DNA of 64,000 nucleotides from Archegozetes longisetosus (taxonomy: Eukaryota > Arthropoda > Arachnida > Sarcoptiformes > Trhypochthoniidae), in contig JAEMBT020000008.1 in the NCBI GenBank assembly GCA_018873245.2, positions 3,582,001 to 3,646,000 on the forward strand, read 5' to 3'. A program made the translations under genes and the position numbers. Within the stretch, counting starts at the first letter, position 1, and the number at the start of each line of letters is the position of its first letter. Below are positions 1 to 11,508 of the stretch, one piece after another. The notes under the pieces were generated by a model. The model did not search any database and was not told the origin of the DNA. It worked only from the letters and a program-made list of their open reading frames with translations.

Positions 1-1878
1 CAATTGTGTGTTCTCAAAGCACATTCATCGATGTCTTCACATGAATCTGTTTCAGCGTTGATTGTATAACCAGTTCCACAATCTTGAACTCGAACACAAT
101 CATAAGAACCGATAGTATTGTCACATCTGAGAGAGTGATGGCACGAATGTGTTCCTAATTGACATTCATTTATGTCTTTGCACTCACCAGTCAATGAGTC
201 TTTAGTGTAACCAACCTATTAATTTGGGTAATAATAAATGTTTAGAACATAACACATTGATCAATGGTTTCTCAACCAGACCTGACAATAACAAACATAG
301 CTTCCAATCGTATTGTGACACGTCTGACCTCTAAGACACGGTTGATCTTCAGTTTCGCATTCATTCACATCTTCACATTCGCCGGACCATCGATTGCGTT
401 TAAACCCAGGACGACATGAGGTCACATCTTGACGCGTGATTGGTTCACAATTATAGGATCCATCGGTATTGACACAGTTCTGAGTGGCCAAATTGCATGT
501 GTGCTGACCTATTCTGCACTCATCAATGTCTTCGCACTGATAGGTGAGTTTAGAGAATCGGAAACCTTTAGCACAAGTGGTGGAACTAGCAGCCCTTGGT
601 TTGTCAGTAACTGATTCAGAAGCAGGCTCACAATAATAGCCTCCCATCGAATTGACACATTTTTCAACTGGTTCTTGACAGTCATACTGTTTATCAGCAC
701 ATTCATCGATGTCTACACAATCTCTTTCTCCGTTAGGTCCCTGCTTGAAACCAGGCGGACACTTATTGCCAATCATCAAACAAGTGAATGACCCCAAAAG
801 ATTTTTGCATAATTGTGTTCCGCGATTGCAATTATCAGTTCCTTCAAAGCACTCATCAATATCTATGGTCAAAGATTATTAAACAAATGTAAACAAATGA
901 GAGTATACTATAATTGAAATAACCGTTTGGGTCAAAAGAATAACAAACAAGTTAGAGATTAATTAAGCTTGAAGATGACTAACCGATGCATTTATTTTCT
1001 CTGATGCTCCATTTATATCCTTGAGAACAAGGTAACATGTTTGAGCTATCTTGCTCATTTTTAGGAATACATTGAAAACCTCCTGGATTATTAATGCACT
1101 CTTCAAAGTGTCTGTCGCAATTATCGGTCCCTTCTTCGCACTCATCGATATCAACGCAATTTCTCGCGTCACTTGTCAGTTGATATCCTTTGAAACATGA
1201 ACACCGAACCGGACCTACCTCTGGTCCAGGATCGTAGCAATTATGAGCGCATGGCGAAGAACTTGTATCACAAATGCTAATCGATGCACCTGTTGATTAT
1301 TCAAAGAGACATTTAGTTGTTAATAGAGATTGAAAGCAGAAAATTTTTAGTTTATTTATTCAGCTTTAATAATAAAGCACTAAATTATTCAGCAATAAAT
1401 AAATGAGAGAAAATTGAAGCATTAGATTGCATACCACTTCTTCTACTATTGGTGGGATTAGTTTGAACTTTAGTTTCAATGCAGCACTCGTAATAGACAT
1501 CTTCGTAGGGGTTGCCTAAACCAAAACTGCCGTGTGGGTTGAAGGTGCAAGGAAAGTTCGCTTTACTTGCCATTAGGCCCAACTTGCACGATAGACAACA
1601 ATCTTGAGTCGATTCATTAGCAACTTTTGTCACTATAACATTCCTAAGAGCATCGCATTGATTATTTGATTTGGCTAATGTCTTGCCTTCTTCGCAATTT
1701 CTAGATCGATGCTCTCTAATGCAACACATTTGGACAACAAGTTCACACTGTTGTTTATATTCTGAATTTATAGTTAGTCTATCGAATGATGTATTACTAA
1801 AGCTGCATCCTGCTATTGGTAATTGTTTGGCTCGAGTTGTGCCCAAATCACAACACGTTTCGAGCATAAATTCATAAT
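1..1878 (-). CDS. Fibulin (fibulin-1-like) extracellular matrix glycoprotein, both ends missing
   Basis: Secreted matrix protein of the fibulin family. Exons in transcript order: 1878-1435, 1289-984, 862-282 and 215-1 (cut by the window edge). Phases agree at all three junctions. The first visible exon holds Cys-rich anaphylatoxin-like modules, with paired cysteines such as ETCCD, QMCC, QDCC and YECC, the N-terminal signature of fibulin-1/2. The next exons hold a row of calcium-binding EGF modules, each opening with D-I/V-D/N-E-C (DIDEC, DVNEC, DINEC) and carrying the C-x-N-x4-Y/F-x-C hydroxylation-type core. The signal-peptide exon should lie above 1878 and was not found. More EGF modules and the fibulin C-terminal module should lie beyond base 1. 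No break or stop interrupts the exons. The family call is firm; which fibulin paralogue it is remains open. Confidence 0.85.
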
Positions 1879-4520
1879 CTGTGAAGTTTAAAATTCAATA
1901 AAAAATGTTTAAAACTTATGAAGTAGACTTGGGCATGTAATTAAGTGGTTGTTAAAAATCAATAACAATCGAGCCATGTTTTTCTATGGGATTTTAGTAT
2001 TTTTTTTTTAAATCACTTAAGTACATGTCGAAGTTAAACAGATTTTACTTAAATTTTTCTTTCAATACCTATGTATCTGGCATTCACTATCCCGATGCAT
2101 AATAAACTTAGAAATGTTGCAATCAAGTTGAGCTGCATTTTTCAAATTTAGAGACTTGAAATATAGTCGAAAACTTTTAGAAACAGTCTAAAATCACATT
2201 TTATAGAGGACCAAAACTTTGTTAGTTTATCAAAATTTCGTTAAGAAATTATGATTAGTACAAATAAAATGTATACCCAAGTGAATAGTTGGCGTTTAAC
2301 TTAATAAGGAATAGGAATTGAAGTGCTATTGTTATCAAACAAATGCTGTTTATGATAAATTATTTTGATGAGCAAATTGTTAGCTTAGTATATATTGACT
2401 CTTTTTGTCTACTTATTATTTATCTTCTATTGAATTACTTCTTCAGTTTATCATACAAATTAAGATAACTAAAGGTCGAGCATAGATTTTATGAAACCCA
2501 CATCGATCTAATAATTTATTAATTAACTAACTTTCATTTTAGGCTCTTTTTTATTAAGGTTTATCCCAAATAAGTGTTGCAATCGTTTTGTTTTTCAGTT
2601 GATTGTATTTTCTGGTCAAAGTAAACACTCATTTCGAGTGATTAAGTGGTTTTCACTTGCAATTAAGCTAGATAACAATCAGAAACAAAAATACTTAGAA
2701 TTGCTTTTTTCAATTCTATGTACTGGTTTTAGATAACATGGCTTGTGATTGCTTGCAATTCAAAAGATTTCTTATGAGTAGATCGGATTTTTCCGGGAGA
2801 TAAAATTTTATAAACTGTTCGACTATTGAAAACTAATTAGTTTTAAGAGGCAATTTTTTCAAAAAACATGATTTTCTCATATTTTTTGTTCAAGTTCATA
2901 ATTTTCTAAAAATAAAATTCGAGCAAAATTTATATTATGATGATTTTTTGGACCTTTAAAGCATGTGATTAACGGAAAATAAAGGGAAAAGTTGATTAAC
3001 CTGAATTTCAAAATTCAATAGTTGACTAGGTTTTGTCTTTCAAAATAAGAAATTTTATTCGATTTTGATAAAACTTGAAATATGTAGAATAGTACAATCT
3101 AGCTCAAATTTCTGAGAAGTGGAAGATTTTCGGGAGGAATATTTAGAATCAGGATTTTAAAAATTGATATATGAAACCCTTGGGTTATGAAACACTGTTC
3201 ATAACCCCTTACTTAAAGATTAAAGATTAGAATCACAAATCCCTGAAAAATGTAATTTCATAATGAGCTTCAATTATAAGTCAACTACTTTGAAATAATA
3301 GTTTCTTTGATTGGTTAGTTTGTCTTTTAATAGAAATGAGCTTTGGTATAGTTTAAGATAATTATCATAAGATATCTTTTGTGGTAGTTTTTTAATTTTC
3401 TTAACTGCTCTTAAAATAGTATTTTAATGCAAAGCTCGCCGTACTTTCTATTGCTTTAGTCTAAATTTAATTTAAAAAGTAGTTAAATAATAAAATTTAA
3501 AAAATTCTCATTATTTACATCCCAAAGCTTGACTTGAATGTAGAGCTGATGAAACATGATATAATAATTGTTAAATGAAAAATTTGAAAAACTCAATTTT
3601 TAAACAGAAGGAATAGTCGTATCATCCGTAATACAATCGATTTTAATCAATGACTCAACAGTGATTTTCAACGCAAACATAAGGAGATTAAAGTGATTTA
3701 AAACAAATGAATGCTCATATTGAAAACTAAATGAAAATTGTATTATAAAAATATGTTGAAGTCAATTAGAAACATTCGAATAACCAAAGCCTGTCTTATT
3801 GATTCAAACTAATTTGAATACAACATTACTGTATTATAGATTACATGTCCGCAAGAAATAACTCAATAATTAATGAAAAAACAAAACCTGGAAGACTGTC
3901 AAAATTGCAATCTAATTTTGACTTTTTTCTTATTACCATCAGATCTGACTGGACTGGTGCTCACAGCTTCGACGAAAACCATTTCAAAGAGAGCCAACTT
4001 AAGAAGAACATAATTGTTATTTCATTCATATCTTTAAGTACAACAGTGTTAGTGATATGAATGGTTTGTATTAGTCGTGCAATCATATGTTTTTGAGACA
4101 CGAATAAAAGGCTAATGATTGGGAGCCCTTCAAAGTTGCAGTGGATATCCTAAATAGCAATACACTGCAGCTTCATCTGATATGAATAAGCAAATTTACT
4201 CTTTAATCAGCTTCCTCGATTCAATATCTAAAATATCATTTTAAAGTGTCAATAATAATCGAATTGATAAAAGCAACATATTTCAAAATAATTAACAAAT
4301 AAACGGTCAAGAAAAATTACTCTTTATAGGAATAAATTAAACTGAATTTTCCGAAGATGTAATGTAATTTGATCGCTGAGATATTATATTTATTCAGCTT
4401 AGACTCAAATAATTTTTTTGTTAATATATATTTATCAAAAGCGACAATTTTAGGTTATGGTTAAATAGTTGATGATTGAAAGAAAAGTTAAATCCTATAT
4501 GATTGAAAAGACTTTCTAAA
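1879..4520. other. Gene-poor stretch between fibulin and the small secreted gene
   Basis: AT-rich DNA with no recognisable coding exon. It probably contains intron 1 and the 5' end of the fibulin gene, because the first visible fibulin exon begins with two bases of a split codon and has no signal peptide. A 71-codon open frame at 3845-4060 has no homology I recognise. Confidence 0.5.
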
Positions 4521-6559
4521 ATGATTGTGAAGATAGCAATCACATTTGTAGTTCTAGCTTTTTATCTCAAATGCATTGATGGAGCAGAAATCAAAACTAA
4601 TTCTGGTAAAAGACTAAAATGCTTTTATCCATCCAGACCTGAGAATATGCCTGAAGATGTTTACGAGAAATTTAAGCTTTCGAGTAGAAACTTGACCGAT
4701 ACCAACAAGAAAGATTTCTGGCAAAAGTTTCAAGACTGGTGGAAAGATGTTTTATGTAAGAGTCCATTTATTGATTAAAGAGTCTAGAAATTAGTTTATC
4801 ATTCAAATTATTGCTTTAATTGATTTCTACTTAGTATGAGTATTCATTGCTATTCTGTTTATTTTGAATTTTTTTCTTAATTCAATTAATTAACGAAAAT
4901 CTGATACTTTAGATACATTTTTCATATGAAATTATTATATTTTTGAATGAATCGCATATTTAGCTTTTTAACTTTTGTTCGTTGCGTTCAAAGTGAAATT
5001 CATTGTTATTGAGCGAATTCATAACAATAGTTATCAGATATTTCTGATAACATATTGAGATAAGCACAAGGTTTTTAATCAATATAAAAACTTAAATCAA
5101 TTTTATGGCACTTGAAGAAAGATTGTTGATGAAGGAGAAATTTTCCATTACTGTTAACGCGTAGATTACTTAAAATTAGAAACAAACATATTTAAGTCTT
5201 GTATAGATATTTGGTCAATAGTGAGAGTCCTTTGGTAAGGAATTCTGGTTCATGGTAAATATTTCCAAATTTTGGTGTATGTGGCAATAATAAATTTGAA
5301 AATTCGCTAACGGGGAAAGGGGAAATGAGTTTTTGAAAAAAATTACAATTGGCTCTATGAGATGAAATCAAACTTTAAGAATTTATCTAAGTACCTCATT
5401 TTAACTCGATTCTCTTGAAAGTTGACTCAATTCAAGAGTGTAGTTAAATGTTATTTTTAGTCAAATTTCACGTTTTCGCCAGAACCAAAGATATGTCATA
5501 GGTCGAATTGAAATTTCGAATAAATACGCGTTTAATAAAGAAAAATTTTCATAAAGTTTTTATGAAGATTTTTTTCTTCATATTATCTTGATAGTAAATT
5601 ACTTAGATACTTGTTATTCAGATCTGAAGTTGAAAATTCAATTATTTGAATCTAGTTATGTTCAAATGAATATTGAATTCTATATACTCAGTTTGATTTG
5701 AAATCTCAAGTAAACATTTGACACGCTTTTGGTTCTAAAGCCAACTTGAAATTTGCTGAAAACGGTACACAATTGAATCGAGATAATTTTGAAGAAAATT
5801 GAGTTAAAATGAGGTACAAAAATTATTTTTACACTTGATTTCCTTCAGTAAGGTTTTTCAAAGTCTCTTTAACTATTGTTAGTGAATTTTCAAATCTATA
5901 TTTGAGACGTGCATTAACATATAAACAATATTTACTATGAGCCAGATCTCCTTGCTCAAGAACACTACCGGTCAAATACCTATACAAGACCGGAATGCGC
6001 TCCTGATTTTGATTCCGTGTAAATATGCGTTTTCAAAAATGCAACACTTTTTGCCTCATTAGCTGACTTTCAGAACATGCTTTCAATGTACTGATTATTT
6101 ATTTCAGCTAAAGTGAAGACATTTTTTGAGAAAATGGGTAACTTTATTAAAAATCTCTTTTCGGGTAAAAAGGATAAGAAACAAGTAACTACCGAAGCGC
6201 CTCCAACACCACTACCTCAAAAAGATAGTGATGGAGTTATTTGCGTGGAATATGATGAAACCACTGTCAATGATAAATTAGGAACTGTTACTAAAGCTGA
6301 ACAAACAACAACTCGATCAATGCATGAGATCGAGTCAAAAACAAGTGAAATGCCTTCAACGAAAGCCTCCAAAACCGATAATACAATTAGGGATCAAACG
6401 ATCGACAGGAAAAGTTCATTTACAACACCAAGTGAAGGTTACGGACAAAGCAAAGAATCTGAACCTGTAATTATTGGCATTGAAACGAAAGACAATAGAG
6501 TTGATGACAATAAAGTTAATTTATATAAAACGGATCCAACTGTTGTCAAAGGTGTTTAA
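4521..6559 (+). CDS. Small secreted orphan protein, two exons, cationic aromatic amphipathic helix
   Basis: Exons 4521-4755 and 6108-6559 (687 nt, 228 aa), joined by a GTAAGA donor and a TTTCAG acceptor with matching phase. The start at 4521 is chosen because MIVKIAITFVVLAFYLKCI followed by DGA is a clear signal peptide; an ATG at 4499 opens only a 6-codon upstream frame. After a short segment (KRLKCFYPSRPENMPEDVY) comes a run of about 38 residues with alternating aromatic/aliphatic and Lys positions (FWQKFQDWWKDVL, then SKVKTFFEKMGNFIKNLF) that spans the splice junction. The rest is low-complexity, Thr/Lys/Asp/Glu-rich and probably disordered, with many Ser/Thr sites for O-glycosylation. I do not recognise the family. 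The helix resembles membrane- or lipid-binding amphipathic helices, but that is inference from composition only. Confidence 0.6.
5285..5905. repeat. Old imperfect inverted repeat in the intron of the secreted gene
   Basis: The left arm, about 5285-5575, and right arm, about 5690-5905, align with each other as reverse complements with many differences. The best blocks are TACCTCATTTTAACTCRATT (5391 side and 5815 side) and the outer TTTGAAAATTCRCTAAC. This looks like a decayed foldback or MITE-type element. No open frame lies in it. Confidence 0.5.
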
Positions 6560-6576
6560 ACATAGTATTGATTGCA

Positions 6577-6582
6577 AATAAA
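6577..6582 (+). terminator. Polyadenylation signal AATAAA
   Basis: AATAAA lies 18 bases after the stop codon of the small secreted gene. A second AATAAA occurs near 6613. Confidence 0.5.
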
Positions 6583-7020
6583 ACAATCAAATTATGTATA
6601 ATTAAGATTTGACAATAAAATAGACTATCATTTTTGAACTATTTATTCAGTAAAATACCATAAAATTATCATTTATTAAATGAGTTTCCAACAGTTATTA
6701 ATATGTCAAGTCTTTCGATTGAATCAAAGTTTTTATAATGCTTATTTTTCAAGTATTTAATTAGAGATTTGCTTAAACAATGAGTTCATACTTCAGGTTT
6801 TGCAAATTCCAGAAAATACTTTGTTTGGGGTGAACAAAATAAATAATTTCTAAAATAAAAACTTACTTAACTTTGTTAGAATTATAGACAATTTTATAGA
6901 ATAAAAAATACTAAAATATGCATTATGAATCAATACTAAAACAAATCAGTTATGCAACAGGAGTAGAAAGCTTCAAAACTGGGACTTATTTTTAATAATA
7001 AATTAGATACATTATTAAGT

Positions 7021-8536
7021 TTAAAAATCATCTTTTGTAGTTGGTATTGTGATTGTAGTTGTTTTAGTTTTGATATCTTTAGAATTATCTCTTATAGTTT
7101 TATCGATCCAATCATAATATTTAGCAACATCTTGATATACACCTGGTGTTGATGTTCGAGCACATCCGTGTCCAAAGGATACTATTCCCATTAAAACAGT
7201 TCTTCTATTGATTACTTGAGTTAGTGGTCCACCAGAATCGCCCTTTTCATGAAACAAAACGAGTTATTTACCATTAAATGTTAACGAATGATATAAATGA
7301 GTGAAATGTTTCTTATATCCAATCAAACAACTAAATTGATAATCCGTTTTGATATTTTAATGTAAAAATTTTCCAGCTAACTATCAAGCTTTAAACATGT
7401 TTGAATGACTTGAGATACATTTGGGAGGCCTTACTTTACAGGTATCCTTTCCAGGAGATGCGTAACACATCATTTGTGGTGTTAAACTTCCAATAAAATC
7501 AGAATAAACTGCGTTGCATATAGTAGTATCAAATTTACTAACTGTGACTTTCATCAGGTCATCGCTCACTTGGCCTTCTTCGCTGAGAAAGCCCCAGCCA
7601 TAGACTGTAGCCTTATCTGTGGACTGTGTATCTTTTGATGGAACACAAACTCCATTTACAATATAATATGTTTTGGTTTGTTTCATGACTATCAATTCAG
7701 AAGTTTTTACAAGACAAATATCATTAGCATAAGTATCTGGATCGAATTGTTGGTGGCTTATGATCGTATCGATACCATATTTGAAAGCCTGTGGACTTTT
7801 CCATTGAACCATTCCAACCATTGCTTTCAACTTATTGAGTGAATATGATACTCTACTTAGTGTAAAATAGAGGATATCATACTTTTAAACAATATTTTAC
7901 ACAAACTCGAAAAGCCATCAATTTTATAATACATACCCTTGAAAACAGTGAGCTGCTGATATAATCCATCTTTGATTAAGAACAGCACCACCACAAAAGT
8001 GTCCCAACTGGCCATTACTTTTAGGTTTTTGAAATGAGACCATCCAAGGAAATTGCCCAATAGCTGCTCTCTCACCACCAACTATCTGACCACCTTTTTT
8101 CCGTGTTATACCACAATTTGGTAGATTAAAGTCATTTTGATTCGGAAGTTGACTCACTTGAAGTAAAAAATCTCCCTTGTGGTCTTCTTCGTCTAAACTT
8201 AACTCAAGAGATTTAGTAGTAGGGTCGAAAGATTCAGAAACTTTCGAACTATTTTCTGAATCTATTGAAACAGTTTTAACAACTTTCGAAGGGTTAGGAA
8301 TTTCCGAATTCCGACCAGAATTCTCTGATTGAACCACTTTTGAGGAAGGATTTGAATTCCAAGAATAAGGTTTATTACGACTTTTGGTAACTCTAAAAGT
8401 ATTGCTAATAAAGGATTTAGTCAAAGATTTACTATCTTTAGAACCTTCAGACCCGTAATGATTTGAATTTTGTTGGATAGAATCTATAATGAGATAATTT
8501 TCAGTCAATTTGGTCACAACATGACTCTCATACCCT
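7021..8536 (-). CDS. Trypsin-like S1 serine protease with Ser-rich pro-region (5' exon missing)
   Basis: Exons in transcript order: 8536-7937, 7855-7435 and 7242-7021 (TAA stop); all phases fit. The protein starts with about 130 polar residues rich in Ser, Asn and Lys, then [10 protein letters not shown] and the mature N-terminus [14 protein letters not shown]. The catalytic triad is intact: His in SAAHC, Asp in NDICLVK, Ser in GDSGGP. The residue six before the active Ser is Asp (KDTCKGDSGG), and Gly is kept at the 216 and 226 equivalents ([15 protein letters not shown]), so trypsin-like Arg/Lys cleavage is predicted. The C-terminus carries a short Lys/Thr tail. The P1 residue at the activation site is Gln, not Arg or Lys. 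The exon ending 8536 opens at a TTCAG acceptor, so a signal-peptide exon must lie upstream; it was not found. Confidence 0.8.
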
Positions 8537-8975
8537 CTGAATTTATTAAAATTACGAAAAATATTAAGTCTATAAACCTTAGCGACATTTATTTTTTTGT
8601 CTTTTTAACACTTAATCTATATATAAAAATTTATAACCAACAAAATTAAATTTGGTTTACAAAATGGTTGATAAATGTTGTGTGGTTTAGTTCTCGGATA
8701 TCGAATTCAAACTTTTACTGATTCTTAAAATTAATTGAAGTATAAAACAATTTAATCTAGCCTAACCTAATCACTACTTAAAGTTCAGTCTTATCAAACT
8801 TATAAACAGAGTTGAATAAAATGAGTATAATATGAACAAAAAACTGAAATCATCTCTAGGAATGAAAAATTACGAAAACTTAAGATTAAACATACATAAT
8901 ATCCTGTTAATTAACATATAATTTAATACATGGCAATTAAGCATAATATGAAGTATCGTGTATTATTACAAACTA
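8537..8975. other. Upstream region of the serine protease
   Basis: AT-rich DNA that should hold the missing first exon(s) and promoter of the minus-strand protease. No convincing signal-peptide exon was found. Confidence 0.4.
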
Positions 8976-9256
8976 TATAAATGATTTAGATAATTTAAAA
9001 TTGAAGGAAATTCAAATAATCTATTGTCATATCTATTGCTTGATATAGTAATATAAAAAACCAAAAAGCTTTAAAAGTAAAGCTGAACGACAAATTCAAA
9101 AACTGAATCAATTATTTCATTTTTGATTAATTGCAATGTTTATTTATTCAAAAATCACTTATCAGTGAAATACTCCACTTAAACAACAATCAATTTTTTG
9201 TACCTAAACAAACCGGATATTTCATAAGAGACTTATGATTAAATGCAAAACTTTTC
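8976..9256 (-). pseudogene. Truncated copy of the 5' end and promoter of the DEG/ENaC gene
   Basis: This stretch aligns along its whole length with 12575-12850, the first ~40 codons and upstream sequence of the intact DEG/ENaC gene. Shared blocks include TAATCTATTGTCATATCTAT and GTACCTAAACAAACCGGATA. The copy has small indels and substitutions, including in the coding part, and similarity ends near 8976 without the rest of the gene. On the other side it stops at the edge of the foldback element at 9257. It is best read as a dead partial duplication. Confidence 0.7.
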
Positions 9257-10020
9257 GGTTAACCGGGAAGTTTTGTGGCACTCGACCATAAAAATCGGGT
9301 GATGGTGCCATTTGATAGTACTTTGAGAGGTCCAAAGAGGTCACCACCATGAGGCTCCACCCACCCGATATCGAACCACGACCTTTTTTATTTTAGCCAC
9401 TCTCCACCCCCACAATATGGGTCTCAAAAGAAAGGTCTCAATGAGTAAAGTCCATTGGTAATGGTCGCATGATTATAGGATGCATACTTCCTGAGAAATT
9501 GACTAAAAACACTCCTATATTCTACGACCAATTGGCAATACATCGAAAATTGACATTGTTGACCAAATCTGAGACAAGCCACTAGTTTGGTAATGTTTAG
9601 TCTGACTTTTTTGTATGTAAGCAGAGTCCGAATGATCTGACAAAACATTTTGTCAACCTATTTATATACAAATGTTAGAACAATTACAACATAAATAATC
9701 TCGAAGTCAACAATGTCAATTTTCGATGTATTGCCAATTGGTCGTAGAATATAGGAGTGTTTTTAGTCAATTTCTCAGGAAGTATGCACCTATAATCATG
9801 CGACCTTTACCAATGACTCTACTCACTGAGACCTTTCTTTTGAGACCCATATTGTGGGGGTGGAGTCAGTGGGAGTGGATAAAATAAAAACGGGCGTGGT
9901 TCGATATCGGGTGGGCGGAGCCTCATGGTGGTGACTCTTTGGACTCGTCTCATAATGTACTATCAAATGGCACCATCACCCGATTTTTATGGTCGACTGC
10001 CACAAAACTTCCGGTTAACC
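9257..10020. mobile_element. Foldback/MITE element with ~310-bp terminal inverted repeats
   Basis: Left arm 9257-9563 and right arm 9705-10020 are reverse complements with scattered mismatches, around a spacer of about 140 bp. Both ends are GGTTAACC, followed by GG(G)AAGTTTTGTGGC. The arms are less AT-rich than the surroundings (for example GGTGGGCGGAGCCTCATGG). No transposase frame is present. The left flank CTTTTC and right flank CAATTT together resemble the uninterrupted CTTTTCAATT in the intact gene copy at 12841-12853, so insertion into the duplicated sequence with at most a one-base target duplication is likely. The superfamily cannot be named. Confidence 0.75.
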
Positions 10021-10069
10021 CAATTTGCTAATCTCTTAGTCTATTGGGAATTCTCTGGAGTTTGGTGTA

Positions 10070-10612
10070 AATGAAACTTACACAAACTTTTTAACCAATC
10101 AAAAAGTACTTTAACATAAACACAACACTTGATTAATTACATAACTTTACACTGTGATAAAATTGATTTAATTGTTAAATTATGAAAATTTGTGGTAAAA
10201 ATAATTTAAAATGTGAAAAAGGGGCTTATATTGAGTCTCAACAGAAAAGAGTCGTAATTAAAAAATATAATGATTTGATTAAAATATTATCAAAGATGAG
10301 GAAACGGGACGTAATTGATAATATTATAAATCTATGATTGATGATGTTATCATAATATTATCAATTACGTCCCGTTTCCTCATCTTTGATAATATTTTAA
10401 TCAAATCATTATATTTTTTAATTACGACTCTTTTCTATTGAGACTCAATATAAGCCCCTTTTTCACATTTTAAATTATTTTTACCACAAATTTTCATAAT
10501 TTAACAACAATTAAATTAATTTTATCACAGTGTAAAGTTATGTAATTAATTAAGTGTTGTGTTTATGTTAAAGTACTTTTTGATTGGTTAAAAAGTTTGT
10601 GTAAGTTTCATT
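10070..10612. repeat. Nearly perfect 543-bp palindrome
   Basis: Left arm 10070-10327 and right arm 10352-10612 are reverse complements with only a few substitutions and one 3-base length difference; the loop is 24 bp. The outer ends read AATGAAACTTACACAAAC and its reverse. The inner sequence has no open frame. It may be a young foldback element or a hairpin locus. Transcribed, it would make a stem of about 258 bp. Confidence 0.8.
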
Positions 10613-11502
10613 ATTTGTTAAGATCTCTAACTCTAGAGGTGTTTGTGCAGCTTCTTTTTGGACGAGTAATAAATAAAAGTTCAAATTAGGTCTTTTATAA
10701 TATTGAACTTTGCTGATAAAACTTTTCTTTAGAAAGTATGAGTAAACAAGTTTTGATGTTCGATTGGGTTGGATTTTAAAATGTCCTCCCTATATACTTG
10801 AACAGAACTCAATAATGACTAATATTTGAAGATAACAATTTTTTGTTTAGCTTGGTTTTTTTAACATTTCTATACTGAAACCTCAACCTTAAAATGCACT
10901 CGTTTAGTAGTGCGACTTTTATTTCATGACTGTACTTATTCAAAGTTGAATTGATTGGCTATTCGGGTCTTCAACACGATAAGTACTTGAATAACGTATA
11001 AATTTAATTGTTCCCTACAAGAAGAAACCATTGACTGAAAAAAAGCTTTCATTATCAAAGCTGTGTTTTTATTAGTGTTTATGAATAAGATTACTTTATT
11101 TTGCAATCTAAACGTTGAAAATTTAGGATAAACTTAATCGTACTTTAATTGCGAATAGTTTTGATGTTTTTGTCAATTCTCAATTCATTTATTGCGTAAC
11201 ATCAGCTCAAAGTTGTTGAGATTATTAAGCAGAGTATCAAACAGTCATTTTGATAAGGCTCATGCCTGTTGACATTTTTGCTACTGATTACTTGCTAAAA
11301 GTGTTGTCCCAGTCGTAAATAACAAATTTGAAGTTTTACATCGAATATAGTTTTTGTTTATGTGAGTGTCCAACCAATAAAATTTAGTAAAATCAAAATT
11401 AAAATCTAAGCCAATAATAACTTTTATCATAATTGTTTTGACAGTATAATCAATTGTATCGAACTCACAGTAAAATAGAAAACAAACTATAGTACACAAA
11501 AC
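10613..11502. other. Intergenic, nothing recognised
   Basis: AT-rich DNA between the palindrome and the 3' end of the DEG/ENaC gene. No supported gene or repeat was seen. Confidence 0.4.
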
Positions 11503-11508
11503 TTTATT
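11503..11508 (-). terminator. Polyadenylation signal overlapping the DEG/ENaC stop codon
   Basis: On the minus strand the sequence AAATAATAAAG runs through the end of the gene, so AATAAA shares two bases with the TAA stop at 11509-11507. If used, the 3' UTR would be very short. Confidence 0.35.

Noticed and set aside
3845-4060. 71-codon ATG frame with a hydrophobic end
   Set aside because: No homology, no convincing splice partners, and not a signal-peptide start. Length is within chance for this region.
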